A stretch of DNA of 64,000 nucleotides from Serpens gallinarum (GTDB taxonomy: Bacteria; Pseudomonadota; Gammaproteobacteria; Pseudomonadales; Pseudomonadaceae): contig NZ_JACSQG010000001.1 in assembly GCF_014836765.1 (NCBI RefSeq), positions 180,796 to 244,795 of the forward strand, read 5' to 3'. Below, one piece after another: positions 9,652-19,058 of the stretch (positions are counted from its first letter, which is position 1; each line of letters starts with the position of its first letter). A program made the position numbers and the translations under genes. The notes below the pieces were generated by a model. That model did not search any database, was not told the origin of the DNA, and was given only the letters and a program-made list of their open reading frames with translations.

Positions 9652-10800
9652 TCAGCGCAAGAGCCGGCCGGGCGTGTCGTCGTCGCTGGGCGCCAGGGCC
9701 AGTTTTTGCGCGGTCTGAGCCAGGTATTCGCTGTCGGTTTCCGAGCCCAGCTTGATCATCAGGCGCAGGTCGTTGGCCGAGTCGGCGTGGGCCAGGGCAT
9801 CCTCGTAGGTGATCTCGCCCTGGGTGTACAGCTCATAGAGCGCCTGGTCGAAGGTTTGCATGCCCAACTCGGTGGAACGTTTCATCAGCGCCTTGAGTTC
9901 GTGCACCTCGCCCTTGCGGATCAGGTCTGCCGCCAACGGTGTGTTGATCAGCACTTCGATCACCGCGCGGCGGCCTTTGCCGTCCGGAGTGGGCACCAGT
10001 TGCTGGGCGACGATGGCACGCAGGTTCAGCGACAGGTCCATCCACACCTGCTGCTGACGGTCGGCGGGGAAGAAGTTGATGATGCGGTCCAGCGCCTGGT
10101 TGGCGTTGTTGGCGTGCAGGGTGGCCAGACACAGGTGGCCGGTTTCGGCGAAGGCCACGGCGTAGTCCATGGTCTCGCGGGTCCGCACCTCACCGATCAG
10201 GATCACATCGGGGGCCTGGCGCAGGGTGTTTTTCAGCGCCACCTCGAAGGAGTCGGTGTCGATGCCGACTTCGCGCTGGGTGACGATGCAATTCTGGTGC
10301 TGGTGGATGTACTCGATCGGGTCTTCGATGGAAATGATGTGCCCGCTGGAGTTCTTGTTGCGATAGCCGATCATCGCCGCCAGCGAGGTGGATTTACCGG
10401 TGCCGGTGGCGCCAACGAACAACACCAGCCCGCGCTTGGACAAGGACAGCTTCTTGAGAATTTCCGGCAGCTTCAGTTCATCGAGAGTCGGAATGGTGGT
10501 CTCGATGCGCCGCAGCACCATGCCGGCCAGGTTGCGCTGATAGAAGGCGCTGACCCGAAAACGCCCGATGCCGCGGGCGCTGATGGCGAAGTTGCATTCG
10601 TGATTCTCGGCAAAATCCCGACGCTGCTGCTCGTTCATCACCGAGTGCACGGTTTCGCGGGTCATCTCGGGTGACAGTGCCGTCTTGGTCACTGGCAGGA
10701 TGCGTCCATTGACCTTCATCGATGGCGGCACACCGGCAGTAATGAACAGGTCGGAGGCACCTTTTTCGACCATTAGGCGCAGCAGGCTTTCAAATTCCAT
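9652..10800 (-). CDS. pilU: PilU, accessory type IV pilus retraction ATPase
   Basis: A cytoplasmic secretion-type ATPase that helps PilT depolymerise pilin during twitching. The 382-residue protein has Walker A GATGTGKST (130-138), the Asp and His boxes (IISIEDPIEYIHQHQ; GHLCLATLH) and a C-terminal tail beyond the PilT length, as PilU has. Where PilT has AIRNLIRE, this protein has LAADLIRKGE. It follows pilT by 27 bases on the same strand. Confidence 0.95.
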   Translation of the reverse strand: MEFESLLRLMVEKGASDLFITAGVPPSMKVNGRILPVTKTALSPEMTRETVHSVMNEQQRRDFAENHECNFAISARGIGRFRVSAFYQRNLAGMVLRRIETTIPTLDELKLPEILKKLSLSKRGLVLFVGATGTGKSTSLAAMIGYRNKNSSGHIISIEDPIEYIHQHQNCIVTQREVGIDTDSFEVALKNTLRQAPDVILIGEVRTRETMDYAVAFAETGHLCLATLHANNANQALDRIINFFPADRQQQVWMDLSLNLRAIVAQQLVPTPDGKGRRAVIEVLINTPLAADLIRKGEVHELKALMKRSTELGMQTFDQALYELYTQGEITYEDALAHADSANDLRLMIKLGSETDSEYLAQTAQKLALAPSDDDTPGRLLR

Positions 10801-10827
10801 GAATCAGTGACTCCCTGTGCGCAGTCC

Positions 10828-11862
10828 TTAGAAGTTTTCCGGGCTCTTGGCTTTTTCGCGGGCGCTGTCGCGGCTGATCAGCCCCTTGGCCACCAGGTTT
10901 TTCAGGCAGGCATCCAGCGTCTGCATGCCCAGCGAGCCGCCGGTCTGGATCGCCGAGTACATCTGCGCCACCTTGTCTTCGCGGATCAGGTTACGGATGG
11001 CGGGGGTGCCGATCATGATCTCGTGGGCCGCCACGCGGCCGCCGCCGATCTTCTTCAGCAGGCTCTGCGAGATCACCGCCTGCAGCGATTCGGACAGCAT
11101 CGAGCGCACCATGGATTTTTCCTCGGCGGGGAACACGTCGACGATACGGTCGATGGTCTTGGCCGCCGAGGTGGTGTGCAGGGTGCCGAACACCAAGTGG
11201 CCGGTTTCCGCCGCGGTCAGAGCCAGGCGAATGGTTTCCAGGTCGCGCATTTCACCGACCAGAATGATGTCCGGGTCTTCGCGCAATGCCGAGCGCAGCG
11301 CTTCGGTGAAGCCCAGGGTATCGCGGTGCACTTCGCGCTGGTTAACCAGGCACTTTTTCGATTCGTGGACGAATTCGATGGGGTCTTCGACGGTGAGGAT
11401 GTGCTGGTATTTGTGGTTGTTGATGTAATCGAGCATTGCCGCCAGGGTGGTGGATTTACCCGAGCCGGTGGGGCCGGTGACCAGCACCAGACCGCGCGGC
11501 ACATCGGAAATGGTCTTGAAGATCTCGCCCATGCCGAGGTCTTCCATGGTCAGAACCTTGGACGGAATGGTCCGGAATACCGCGCCGGGGCCCCGGTTCT
11601 GGTTAAAGGCGTTGACCCGGAAACGTGCCACGCCGGGCACCTCGAAGGAGAAGTCAGTCTCCAGGAATTCCTCATAGTCCTTGCGCTGCTTGTCGTTCAT
11701 GATGTCGTAGATCAGCGCATGCACCTGCTTGTGATCCATAGCCGGCAGGTTGATGCGTCGCACGTCGCCATCCACACGGATCATTGGCGGCAAACCGGAC
11801 GACAGATGCAGGTCCGACGCGCCTTGTTTGGCGCTGAAGGCGAGCAGCTCGGTAATATCCAT
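10828..11862 (-). CDS. pilT: PilT, type IV pilus retraction ATPase
   Basis: A hexameric ATPase that powers pilus retraction and twitching motility. The 344-residue protein starts MDITELL, with Walker A GPTGSGKST (130-138), the Asp box ILTVEDPIEF, the His-box region GHLVFGTLHT and the diagnostic AIRNLIRE motif. The ATG at 11862 matches the PilT N-terminus; an upstream start would add four residues. It is divergent from yggS, 70 bases away, so the two share a promoter region. Confidence 0.97.
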   Translation of the reverse strand: MDITELLAFSAKQGASDLHLSSGLPPMIRVDGDVRRINLPAMDHKQVHALIYDIMNDKQRKDYEEFLETDFSFEVPGVARFRVNAFNQNRGPGAVFRTIPSKVLTMEDLGMGEIFKTISDVPRGLVLVTGPTGSGKSTTLAAMLDYINNHKYQHILTVEDPIEFVHESKKCLVNQREVHRDTLGFTEALRSALREDPDIILVGEMRDLETIRLALTAAETGHLVFGTLHTTSAAKTIDRIVDVFPAEEKSMVRSMLSESLQAVISQSLLKKIGGGRVAAHEIMIGTPAIRNLIREDKVAQMYSAIQTGGSLGMQTLDACLKNLVAKGLISRDSAREKAKSPENF

Positions 11863-11932
11863 GGGACTCCCCAATCACAAGCAAGCAGGTAGAATGCCTG
11901 ACCCAGACGGGCCGGCCTTTAGAGCGCAAGTA

Positions 11933-12622
11933 ATGTCGACGATAGAAGAGATGATTGCAAAGGTTCGTGCGCGGATCCGTGAGGCGGCGCAAGCCGCGCA
12001 TCGAGATCCAGCCGCCGTTGGCCTGTTGGCGGTGAGCAAGACCCAGCCAGCGGCGGCCATTCGTCAAGCGCATGCCAGCGGAATGACGGATTTCGGCGAG
12101 AACTATCTGCAGGAAGCATTGGCCAAACAGGCCGAACTAGGCGACCTGGAGCTGACCTGGCATTTCATCGGGCCGATACAGTCGAACAAGACCCGCGCCA
12201 TCGCTGAGCATTTCGCCTGGGTGCACTCCGTCGACCGGTTGAAGATTGCCCAGCGCTTGGCCGAGCAGCGCCCGGCCCACCTGCCCCCCTTGAATATCTG
12301 CCTGCAAGTGAATGTCAGCGGCGAGGTGAGCAAATCCGGTTGTGCGCCAGAGGAGCTGCCGGCGCTGGCCAGCGCTGTGGCCCAGTTGCCACACCTCAGG
12401 CTGCGCGGGCTGATGGCAATTCCCGAACCCAGCGACGATCCCCGCGAACAACACGCCGCGTTTGCCCGCCTGCGCCAACTGCAGAGCGCGCTACCCTTCG
12501 ATCTCGACACACTTTCCATGGGCATGAGCCACGACCTCGAAGCCGCCATTGCCGAAGGCGCCACCTGGGTGCGCGTCGGCACTGCGCTGTTTGGCGCACG
12601 CGACTACGGCACGCGCCCTTAA
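11933..12622 (+). CDS. yggS: YggS/PLPBP family pyridoxal-phosphate homeostasis protein
   Basis: A 229-residue single-domain PLP-binding protein with the fold-type III barrel. The PLP lysine lies in LLAVSKTQ near the N-terminus, and the family motif FGENYLQEA and the phosphate-binding SMGMSHDLEAAI segment are present. It regulates vitamin B6 and amino-acid homeostasis rather than catalysing a known reaction. The ATG at 11933 (MSTIEEM) fits the family length. It heads the yggS-proC-yggT-yggU operon. Confidence 0.95.
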   Translation: MSTIEEMIAKVRARIREAAQAAHRDPAAVGLLAVSKTQPAAAIRQAHASGMTDFGENYLQEALAKQAELGDLELTWHFIGPIQSNKTRAIAEHFAWVHSVDRLKIAQRLAEQRPAHLPPLNICLQVNVSGEVSKSGCAPEELPALASAVAQLPHLRLRGLMAIPEPSDDPREQHAAFARLRQLQSALPFDLDTLSMGMSHDLEAAIAEGATWVRVGTALFGARDYGTRP

Positions 12623-12638
12623 TTAAGGACTTCTCTCC

Positions 12639-13472
12639 ATGAACGAACCCCGAATTGCCTTTATCGGTGCCGGCAACATGGCCGCTAGCCTGATCGGTGG
12701 CCTGCTCGCCCAAGGCGTGCCGGTCGAACGCATCCGTGCCAGTGACCCAGGCGCCGAGCAGCGCGCCAAAATCAGCGCTGAACACGGCATCTTCATCTGC
12801 GCCGACAATGCCGAGGCTGTGGCTGGCGCCGATGTCATCGTCCTGGCGGTCAAGCCGCAGGTGATGAAGCGTGTGTGCCAGGCATTGGCGCCGCACCTGA
12901 GCGACAGCCAACTGATCGTGTCCATTGCCGCCGGTATTCCCTGTAACAGCCTTGAGCGGTGGCTGAGTGCCCAGCCGGAGGCCGCCCCGGCCATAGTGCG
13001 CTGCATGCCCAACACGCCGGCGTTGCTGCGCCAGGGCGTCAGCGGCCTGTACGCCACGGCGCGGGTCACCGCCGAACAGCGTCAGCAGGCCGAACAACTG
13101 CTGTCCGCCGTGGGCGTGGCGTTGTGGCTGGATGCTGAGCAACAGATCGACGCGGTCACTGCGGTGTCCGGCAGCGGGCCGGCGTATTTCTTCCTGCTTA
13201 TCGAGGCGATGACTGCTGCGGGGGAACAGCTCGGGCTGCCCCGCGAAACCGCCGCCCAGCTGACGATGCAGACGGCTTTGGGGGCAGCGCGCATGGCGCT
13301 GGAAAGTGATGTCGACGCTGCTGAGTTGCGCCGCCGGGTTACCTCGCCCAACGGTACGACCGAAGCGGCGATAACGAGTTTCCAGGCCGGTGGATTCGAG
13401 GCCTTGGTACACCAGGCCCTTACCGCGGCCGCGACACGCTCGGCCGAGCTGGCCGAACAATTGGGTCAATAA
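12639..13472 (+). CDS. proC: pyrroline-5-carboxylate reductase
   Basis: Catalyses the last step of proline synthesis, NAD(P)H-dependent reduction of 1-pyrroline-5-carboxylate. The 277-residue protein has the N-terminal Rossmann motif GAGNMA and the C-terminal signature around VSGSGPAYFFLLIEAM and RRRVTSPNGTTEAAI. It sits 16 bases after yggS with AGGA-like ribosome-binding sequence. Confidence 0.97.
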   Translation: MNEPRIAFIGAGNMAASLIGGLLAQGVPVERIRASDPGAEQRAKISAEHGIFICADNAEAVAGADVIVLAVKPQVMKRVCQALAPHLSDSQLIVSIAAGIPCNSLERWLSAQPEAAPAIVRCMPNTPALLRQGVSGLYATARVTAEQRQQAEQLLSAVGVALWLDAEQQIDAVTAVSGSGPAYFFLLIEAMTAAGEQLGLPRETAAQLTMQTALGAARMALESDVDAAELRRRVTSPNGTTEAAITSFQAGGFEALVHQALTAAATRSAELAEQLGQ

Positions 13473-13482
13473 GGAGTTTTTG

Positions 13483-14076
13483 ATGAATGGTCTGACTACC
13501 GCCGCCGTCTACGTCATCCAGACGCTGGGCAGCCTGTACCTGCTGATCGTATTGCTGCGTTTCATCCTGCAACTGGTGCGTGCCGATTTCTACAATCCGC
13601 TCAGCCAGTTCATCGTGCGCGCCACCTCGCCGCTGCTGATGCCGCTGCGGCGCATCGTTCCCGGCTTCGGCGGCGTCGACCTGGCCTCGCTGGTGCTGGC
13701 CATCCTCGTGCAGCTGGCGCTGATGGTGGTCACCCTGCTGCTGATGGGTTACGGCATTGGCGGCTTTTTGCTGCAGGTGCTGATCTGGTCGGTCATCGGG
13801 GTCACGGCCTTGTTTTTGAAGATCTTCTTCTTCGCCCTGATCATCAGCGTGATCCTGTCCTGGGTGGCGCCTGGCAGCCACAACCCGGCGGCGCAACTGG
13901 TCAACCAGCTCTGTGAGCCACTGCTGATGCCGATCCGGCGGTTTCTGCCGAGCCTCGGTGGTTTGGATATTTCGCCAATATTCGCTTTTATCGCGCTGAA
14001 CCTGCTCGACATGCTGGTGATCCGCAACCTGGCGGCCATGACCAACATGCCGACCATCCTCAGCCCCTTCATGTAA
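13483..14076 (+). CDS. yggT: YggT family inner-membrane protein
   Basis: A 197-residue protein with two YGGT repeats, each with hydrophobic helices followed by a conserved segment (NPLSQFIVRATSPLLMPLRR and later LVNQLCEPLLMPIRRFLPS). The family is linked to cell-envelope or osmotic functions without a defined mechanism. The ATG at 13483 has AAGGAG upstream. The stop TAA overlaps the next ATG by one base (TAATG). Confidence 0.92.
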   Translation: MNGLTTAAVYVIQTLGSLYLLIVLLRFILQLVRADFYNPLSQFIVRATSPLLMPLRRIVPGFGGVDLASLVLAILVQLALMVVTLLLMGYGIGGFLLQVLIWSVIGVTALFLKIFFFALIISVILSWVAPGSHNPAAQLVNQLCEPLLMPIRRFLPSLGGLDISPIFAFIALNLLDMLVIRNLAAMTNMPTILSPFM

Positions 14077-14369
14077 TGGAGTGGTACCGCTGGGACGGCG
14101 AGGACCTGATCCTCGCCTGTCACTTGCAGCCCAAGGCCAGCAAGGACGAATTTGCTGGCCTGAACGGCGATCGTTTGAAGATCCGCCTCACCGCCCCGCC
14201 GGTGGAAGGCAAGGCGAACGCCCACCTCATGGCCTTCCTGGCCAAGGCCTTCGGCGTGGCGAAAAGCCAGGTCAGCCTGGAAAGCGGCGAGTTGAATCGG
14301 CAGAAGCGTGTGCGAATTACCAAGCCGCAGCGGCTGCCGGAAGGGCTCGGGGTGCAGCCACATAGCTAG
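14076..14369 (+). CDS. yggU: DUF167 family protein (YggU-like)
   Basis: A 97-residue cytoplasmic protein with the DUF167 signature LQPKASKDEF at the N-terminus and the PPVEGKANAHL segment. The fold is small and basic; function is unknown, and it is commonly encoded after yggT. It is the last gene of the yggS-proC-yggT operon and translationally coupled to yggT by a one-base overlap. Confidence 0.92.
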   Translation: MEWYRWDGEDLILACHLQPKASKDEFAGLNGDRLKIRLTAPPVEGKANAHLMAFLAKAFGVAKSQVSLESGELNRQKRVRITKPQRLPEGLGVQPHS

Positions 14370-14500
14370 ACAGCGCAGCTAACGGCGGCGGCTGCGCAAA
14401 GCACCGTGTATGGGGGCGCTGGACGACTCGCTGGAGTTTTCCTGAGTGTTGAGTCGGAGCGCAAGAAGCGTAGCGCCTAAGGCGTAGCGGTAATGGTACG

Positions 14501-14535
14501 CGGGCGACCACCTTTGGGCGGTCGCCCGTTTTTTT
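14501..14535 (+). terminator. intrinsic terminator of the yggS operon
   Basis: A strong stem with CGGGCGACC (14501-14509) pairing GGTCGCCCG (14521-14529 region) is followed by seven Ts. It lies about 130 bases after yggU. A short independent RNA ending here cannot be excluded. Confidence 0.8.
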
Positions 14536-14690
14536 ATCGAACCGGGTGAGGATCGTTTGCGCCAGGGCTTGCCGCTCGGGTGCGGGCGAAACGCTCATTG
14601 ATCGCAGCAGATGTGCACCAGTCGCTGGACGTTCGCCGTCGCTGACCAATAATGCTTGGCATGCCTTTCGCTCCCACAAGGATGTGCCAC

Positions 14691-16661
14691 ATGAGCCTGG
14701 AACGTCTCAGCCAGCAGGTCGATGATTTTGTCGCCTGGAAGCGGGTACTGATTCGCGAAATCACCCGTTATCGCGGCTGGTTGGAGACCAACCGGCTCAG
14801 TTCGCCCGCCTTGCTGGCGCGGCTGGAGCGCGCGCTGCTGCGCTTGCGCAGCGATCAGATCACCCTGGCTTTTGTCGGCGAGTTTTCCCGCGGCAAGACC
14901 GAGCTGATCAATGCGCTGTTTTTTTCCCACTATGGCCAGCGCATGCTGCCGTCTCAGGCCGGGCGTACCACCATGTGCCCGACCGAGCTGTTTTTCGATT
15001 CCCGTGCCGAACAGGGCTATCTGCGCTTGCTGCCAATCGAGACGCGGCTGGGTGAACTCAGTGTGGCGGAGCATAAACGCAGCTCCGAGGGCTGGCTGCA
15101 CCTGACCCTCGATCCGGCCAATCCGGAAAACATGGCGCAGGCCTTTAGCCAGGTGGCCAAGGTGAAAGCGTTGCCGGTGATGCAGGCCATCGAGCTGGGT
15201 TTCCATCCTCATCAGCTGGAGCCTGCCGAGGCAGAACGGCATGTGCTGGTGCCTGCCTGGCGGCATGCGCTGGTGAACCTCGATCATCCGCTGCTGCGCA
15301 ACGGGCTGCGCGTGCTGGATACCCCGGGTCTGAATGCCCTGGGCTGCGAGCCGGAACTGACCCTGTCGATGCTGCCCAATGCCGAGGCGGTGCTGTTCAT
15401 GCTGGCGGCCGACAGCGGCGTAACGGCCAGCGACATGATGATCTGGAAACAGCACATCGGGCAGCTCGATGAGGATCGCCCACAGCGGCTGTTTGCCGTG
15501 CTCAACAAGATCGACGTGCTCTGGGACGATCTGGACGGTAGCGCCCACATGTCGGGCGAGGTGGAGCGCATTCGCCGGCTTACCGCCGAGCAACTCGGCC
15601 TCGACGAACACAGCGTACTGCCCCTGTCGGCCAAGCAGGCCCTACTGGCCAAGGTGCGCGGCGACGTCGCGCTGTTTGAACGCAGCCGGCTGGCGGACCT
15701 GGAAACGTTGCTGTGTGAACGCATCGTTGCGCAAAAGGAACAGTTGCTGGAAGGGCAGGTGGTGGGCCAGATACTGGGCCTGCTTACCAACAGCCAGCAA
15801 CTGCTCCAACAGCGCCTGGACAAGGTGCTGGAACAGCACTACCAACTCAGCGAACGCAAGGGGAATAACGCCCAAGTGCTGGCCGGATTGAGCGCGCGGG
15901 TGCGCGTCGAGCACGATCTGCACCACAAACGGCTGCTGGGCCTGCGTACCAATCAGAGCCTGTTGCAGCGCCAGTCTGAACTGCTCAGGGCCGCGCTGCA
16001 CGTGCACCGCCTGGAGGCCCATGTGCAGCAGGTGCAGCATCATTTGAAAAGCAGTTGGACGACACTGGGCATCAATCGCGCGATCCTGGCGTTCTTCAGC
16101 GTACTGGATGCCGATCTGGACCATCTCGAACGTGAAGCCGCCATGGCCAACAAGATGGTTGCGGCGATCTATGAGCGGCATAACCAGGAAGACCCGCTGC
16201 ATGCGGTCGAGGCGCCCAGCCTCAGGTTGCAGCCGTACCGTCGCGAGCTGCAGCAACTCAAGGAGCAGGCGGACCTGTTCCGCCTGCAGATCAAGACGCT
16301 GCTCACCGAGCAGCGCAGCCTGACCCGACGCTTTCTCACTACCCTGGCGCAGGCAGTGGTCGATCTGCATCAGCGCATGCGTGAGGCGCTCGAGCACTGG
16401 AACGCGGAAGCCCTGCTGCCGTTGTTGCATTATCACCGCGATCGCAAACAGCTTCTGGAGCAGCACCTGCTGGAGTTGCGCACCTTGAGCCAGGACAGCC
16501 ACCAGGCGCAGGTGCGCGGACAGATCCTGTCGCGCTACGCCGAGCAGTTGGGCAGCCAATTGTCCCAGGCCAACGACATGCTGCGCATCCTGCGCCGTCC
16601 GGCGCCGATGCTCAGCCGCGGCAAAGTGGTGACATTGCCGTCGGCGCAGCAGTCAGGCTAG
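14691..16661 (+). CDS. lone bacterial dynamin-like GTPase
   Basis: A 656-residue large GTPase. The G1 motif GEFSRGKT (63-70), G3 DTPGL (210-214) and G4 NKID (272-275) are all present, so GTP binding and hydrolysis are plausible. After the GTPase domain the protein is long, helical and glutamine/leucine rich (about 340-640), as in dynamin-family stalks. Bacterial dynamins remodel membranes, and some protect against phage or membrane damage; the role here is unknown. There is no partner gene beside it, whereas many bacterial dynamins occur in pairs. The ATG at 14691 (MSLERLSQQ) is chosen over a frame 39 bases longer. It converges with cysQ. Confidence 0.82.
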   Translation: MSLERLSQQVDDFVAWKRVLIREITRYRGWLETNRLSSPALLARLERALLRLRSDQITLAFVGEFSRGKTELINALFFSHYGQRMLPSQAGRTTMCPTELFFDSRAEQGYLRLLPIETRLGELSVAEHKRSSEGWLHLTLDPANPENMAQAFSQVAKVKALPVMQAIELGFHPHQLEPAEAERHVLVPAWRHALVNLDHPLLRNGLRVLDTPGLNALGCEPELTLSMLPNAEAVLFMLAADSGVTASDMMIWKQHIGQLDEDRPQRLFAVLNKIDVLWDDLDGSAHMSGEVERIRRLTAEQLGLDEHSVLPLSAKQALLAKVRGDVALFERSRLADLETLLCERIVAQKEQLLEGQVVGQILGLLTNSQQLLQQRLDKVLEQHYQLSERKGNNAQVLAGLSARVRVEHDLHHKRLLGLRTNQSLLQRQSELLRAALHVHRLEAHVQQVQHHLKSSWTTLGINRAILAFFSVLDADLDHLEREAAMANKMVAAIYERHNQEDPLHAVEAPSLRLQPYRRELQQLKEQADLFRLQIKTLLTEQRSLTRRFLTTLAQAVVDLHQRMREALEHWNAEALLPLLHYHRDRKQLLEQHLLELRTLSQDSHQAQVRGQILSRYAEQLGSQLSQANDMLRILRRPAPMLSRGKVVTLPSAQQSG

Positions 16662-16808
16662 TTTTCGTCGGTCCGATTTTATTGGCCTGCAGGCCAGCAC
16701 GTCCCCGTTGTAGGATGGCGTTGAGCGCAGCGATACCCATCGGGTTGTTTGGCCTGATGGGTATCGGCGCGGGCCGCCTGGCAAATCCTGAATCTCTCAG
16801 CCTGCGTC

Positions 16809-17633
16809 TCAACCTATAGAGCGGGCCAGCTCCAGCAAGGTTGCGCGCCACGTGGCAGCGCTGGGCAGGGCCAGGAACGAGGGATTGAGGAAGCTCTCTC
16901 GGGCGTCGTAGCGCAGCGTGTGGCCCTGCAAATCGAGCACTTCGCCGCCTGCCCCTTCCAGCACGCCCTGAGCGGCCGCGGTATCCCACTGCGACGTGGG
17001 CGCCAGGCGCGGGTAACAATCGGCCTCGCCTTCGGCCAGCAGGCAGAACTTCAGTGAACTGCCCACGCTGGCCAGTTGCAGGTCGCCAAACGACGACTTC
17101 AATCCGGCCAGCAAGCGTTCCTGGGCGGGGCTGGAATGGCGCCGGCTGGCCACGACCGTAAAGGCACTCTGCGGTGCCAGACGCACGCTGAGAGGTTGCG
17201 GTGCGGTCTGTGGCGCCACGCGCCAAGCGCCCAGCCCGGCGCCTCCGTAATAGCAGCGTTCGCTGGCCGGTACGCCCACTACCCCGAACACCACACGGCC
17301 TCGTTCGATCAACGCCACATTGACGGTGAATTCTTCACTGCCCGCGATGAATTCCTTGGTGCCATCCAAAGGATCCACCAGCCACCAGCGAGTCCAGCCA
17401 GCCCGTTCGGCCAGCGCAAGATCGCAGGCTTCCTCGGAGAGCACGGGAATGTCCGGGGCCAGCGCAGTCAGGCCTTCGGCGAGCAGGTGATGGGCGGCTA
17501 AATCGGCTGCGGTCACCGGTGATGCGTCGGCTTTTTCCTGCACCGCCACGTCGCTGCGCCAGTAGGGCAGGATGACCGTTCCGGCCCGCTGCACCAGGTC
17601 GATGACCGGCTGCATTAGATCGACCGTGCTCAT
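16809..17633 (-). CDS. cysQ: 3'(2'),5'-bisphosphate nucleotidase CysQ
   Basis: Removes the 3'-phosphate from PAP, recycling the by-product of sulfate activation. The 274-residue inositol-monophosphatase-fold protein has the metal-binding motifs SEE (about 66-68), DPLDGTKEF and the C-terminal WDTAAAQGVLEGAGG. Its ATG overlaps the nudE stop by four bases, so nudE and cysQ are coupled. Confidence 0.94.
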   Translation of the reverse strand: MSTVDLMQPVIDLVQRAGTVILPYWRSDVAVQEKADASPVTAADLAAHHLLAEGLTALAPDIPVLSEEACDLALAERAGWTRWWLVDPLDGTKEFIAGSEEFTVNVALIERGRVVFGVVGVPASERCYYGGAGLGAWRVAPQTAPQPLSVRLAPQSAFTVVASRRHSSPAQERLLAGLKSSFGDLQLASVGSSLKFCLLAEGEADCYPRLAPTSQWDTAAAQGVLEGAGGEVLDLQGHTLRYDARESFLNPSFLALPSAATWRATLLELARSIG

Positions 17634-18196
17634 AGCGTCAGCTCGCCGCGCTGCACCAGCAGGTCGCGAACCAGATACAGCGCCGCCAATGCGCGCCCTT
17701 CGCTGAACTGCGGGTGCTGGATGAGCGTTAGCAACTCGCGCAGGTTGACCTTGCTCACCGCCATCGGCTCGGGTTCGTCACCGGGCAAGCGTTCCTCGTA
17801 GAGGTCGGTGGCCAAGACCACTTGGATGCGCTGGCTCATGTAACCGGGCGACAACGACAGCTCGGTGAGCAGCTCCAGGCGCCGGGCGCCGAAGCCGGCT
17901 TCTTCCTTGAGTTCGCGGTCAGCGGCAACCAGCACGTCCTCGCCGGGTTCGATCAGGCCCTTGGGCAGTGACAACTGGTAATCGTCGGTGCCGGCGCAGT
18001 ATTCCTCGATCAGTACCACGTGTTCGGCATCCTGCATCGCCACGATCATCACCGCGCCGTAACCGCTGCCCCGGCTCGCCAGCCGTTCATAGGTTCGTTC
18101 CACGCCGTTGCTGAAGCGCAGTTGCAATTCCTCGACGGCAAATAGCCGACTGCGCGCGACAATCTCGCGGGCCAGAACGGTAGGTTTCTCACGCAT
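17630..18196 (-). CDS. nudE: NudE, ADP compounds hydrolase (Nudix)
   Basis: A Nudix hydrolase that cleaves ADP-ribose, NADH and diadenosine polyphosphates. The 188-residue protein carries the Nudix box as G-x5-E-x7-REL-x2-E-E (GLIEPGEDVLVAADRELKEE). The ATG at 18196 is supported by the family N-terminus MREKPTVLAR. It lies upstream of and overlaps cysQ, and is divergent from yrfG. Confidence 0.93.
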   Translation of the reverse strand: MREKPTVLAREIVARSRLFAVEELQLRFSNGVERTYERLASRGSGYGAVMIVAMQDAEHVVLIEEYCAGTDDYQLSLPKGLIEPGEDVLVAADRELKEEAGFGARRLELLTELSLSPGYMSQRIQVVLATDLYEERLPGDEPEPMAVSKVNLRELLTLIQHPQFSEGRALAALYLVRDLLVQRGELTL

Positions 18197-18299
18197 GGGG
18201 CATCTCCAAGTCGGGCGTGGGGGTATCATAACCGCCTTTTTCAGCCGCACCGCGCCACAGCTCGTGGCTTCGTGTGCCACGCCCATCTGGAATTCGCTC

Positions 18300-18962
18300 A
18301 TGTCCGCTTTATCCTGGACCGCCATCGACACCGTGCTGCTGGATATGGACGGCACACTGCTCGATCTGCATTTCGACAATCATTTCTGGCTCGAACACCT
18401 GCCCCTGCGTTACGCCGAGCAGCACGGCATCAGCCGTGCCCTGGCCGACGAGCAGTTGGCGCCGTTGTTTGCGCGCCACGCCGGTCAGTTGAGCTGGTAC
18501 TGCCTGGATTTCTGGAGTGCCGAACTGCACCTGCCGGTGCTTGAACTCAAGCACGAAGTGGCGCATCTGATTACGCTTCGCCCAGACGCCGACCGTTTTC
18601 TCAAGGCGTTGCGTCAGGCTGGCAAGCGCGTGGCTCTGGTTACCAATGCGCACCGTGATTCGCTGTCGCTGAAACTGGAACGCATAGAACTGGCGCCGTA
18701 TTTCGACCGCCTGATCAGTTCCCACGACTATGGCTTTGCCAAGGAAGATCAGCAGTTCTGGCACGCCTTGCAAGCGGACTTCGGCTTCGAGCCGGCGCGT
18801 ACGCTGTTTATCGATGACAGCCTGCCGGTGCTACGCAGCGCGCAGCGCTACGGCATCGCCCAGCTGCTGGCGGTACGCCAACCGGACAGTCGCAAAGACG
18901 CCAAGGACACCGAGGAATTCGCGGCGCTGGATGACTACCAGGCGTTGATCGCCGGCTTGTAA
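18300..18962 (+). CDS. yrfG: GMP/IMP 5'-nucleotidase YrfG (HAD superfamily)
   Basis: A 220-residue HAD hydrolase that dephosphorylates purine mononucleotides. Motif I is LLDMDGTLLD, motif II VTNAH, the conserved lysine lies in FAKED, and motif III is FIDDS. The ATG at 18300 (MSALSW) fits the E. coli-type protein. It is divergent from nudE-cysQ, giving the cysQ-nudE-yrfG arrangement known in Pseudomonas. Confidence 0.92.
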   Translation: MSALSWTAIDTVLLDMDGTLLDLHFDNHFWLEHLPLRYAEQHGISRALADEQLAPLFARHAGQLSWYCLDFWSAELHLPVLELKHEVAHLITLRPDADRFLKALRQAGKRVALVTNAHRDSLSLKLERIELAPYFDRLISSHDYGFAKEDQQFWHALQADFGFEPARTLFIDDSLPVLRSAQRYGIAQLLAVRQPDSRKDAKDTEEFAALDDYQALIAGL

Positions 18963-19058
18963 CGGGGCATGCCCTGATGGCTGCTGTTACGTGCCGGCGG
19001 GTGGCCGCCCGGGATGCCTGGGAACGCCCGAGTCAGGCCTGTTACAACGGTCAGTGCG

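Noticed and set aside
9556..11892. Long plus-strand frames opposite pilU and pilT
   Set aside because: They mirror the PilT/PilU reading frames and encode no recognisable protein.
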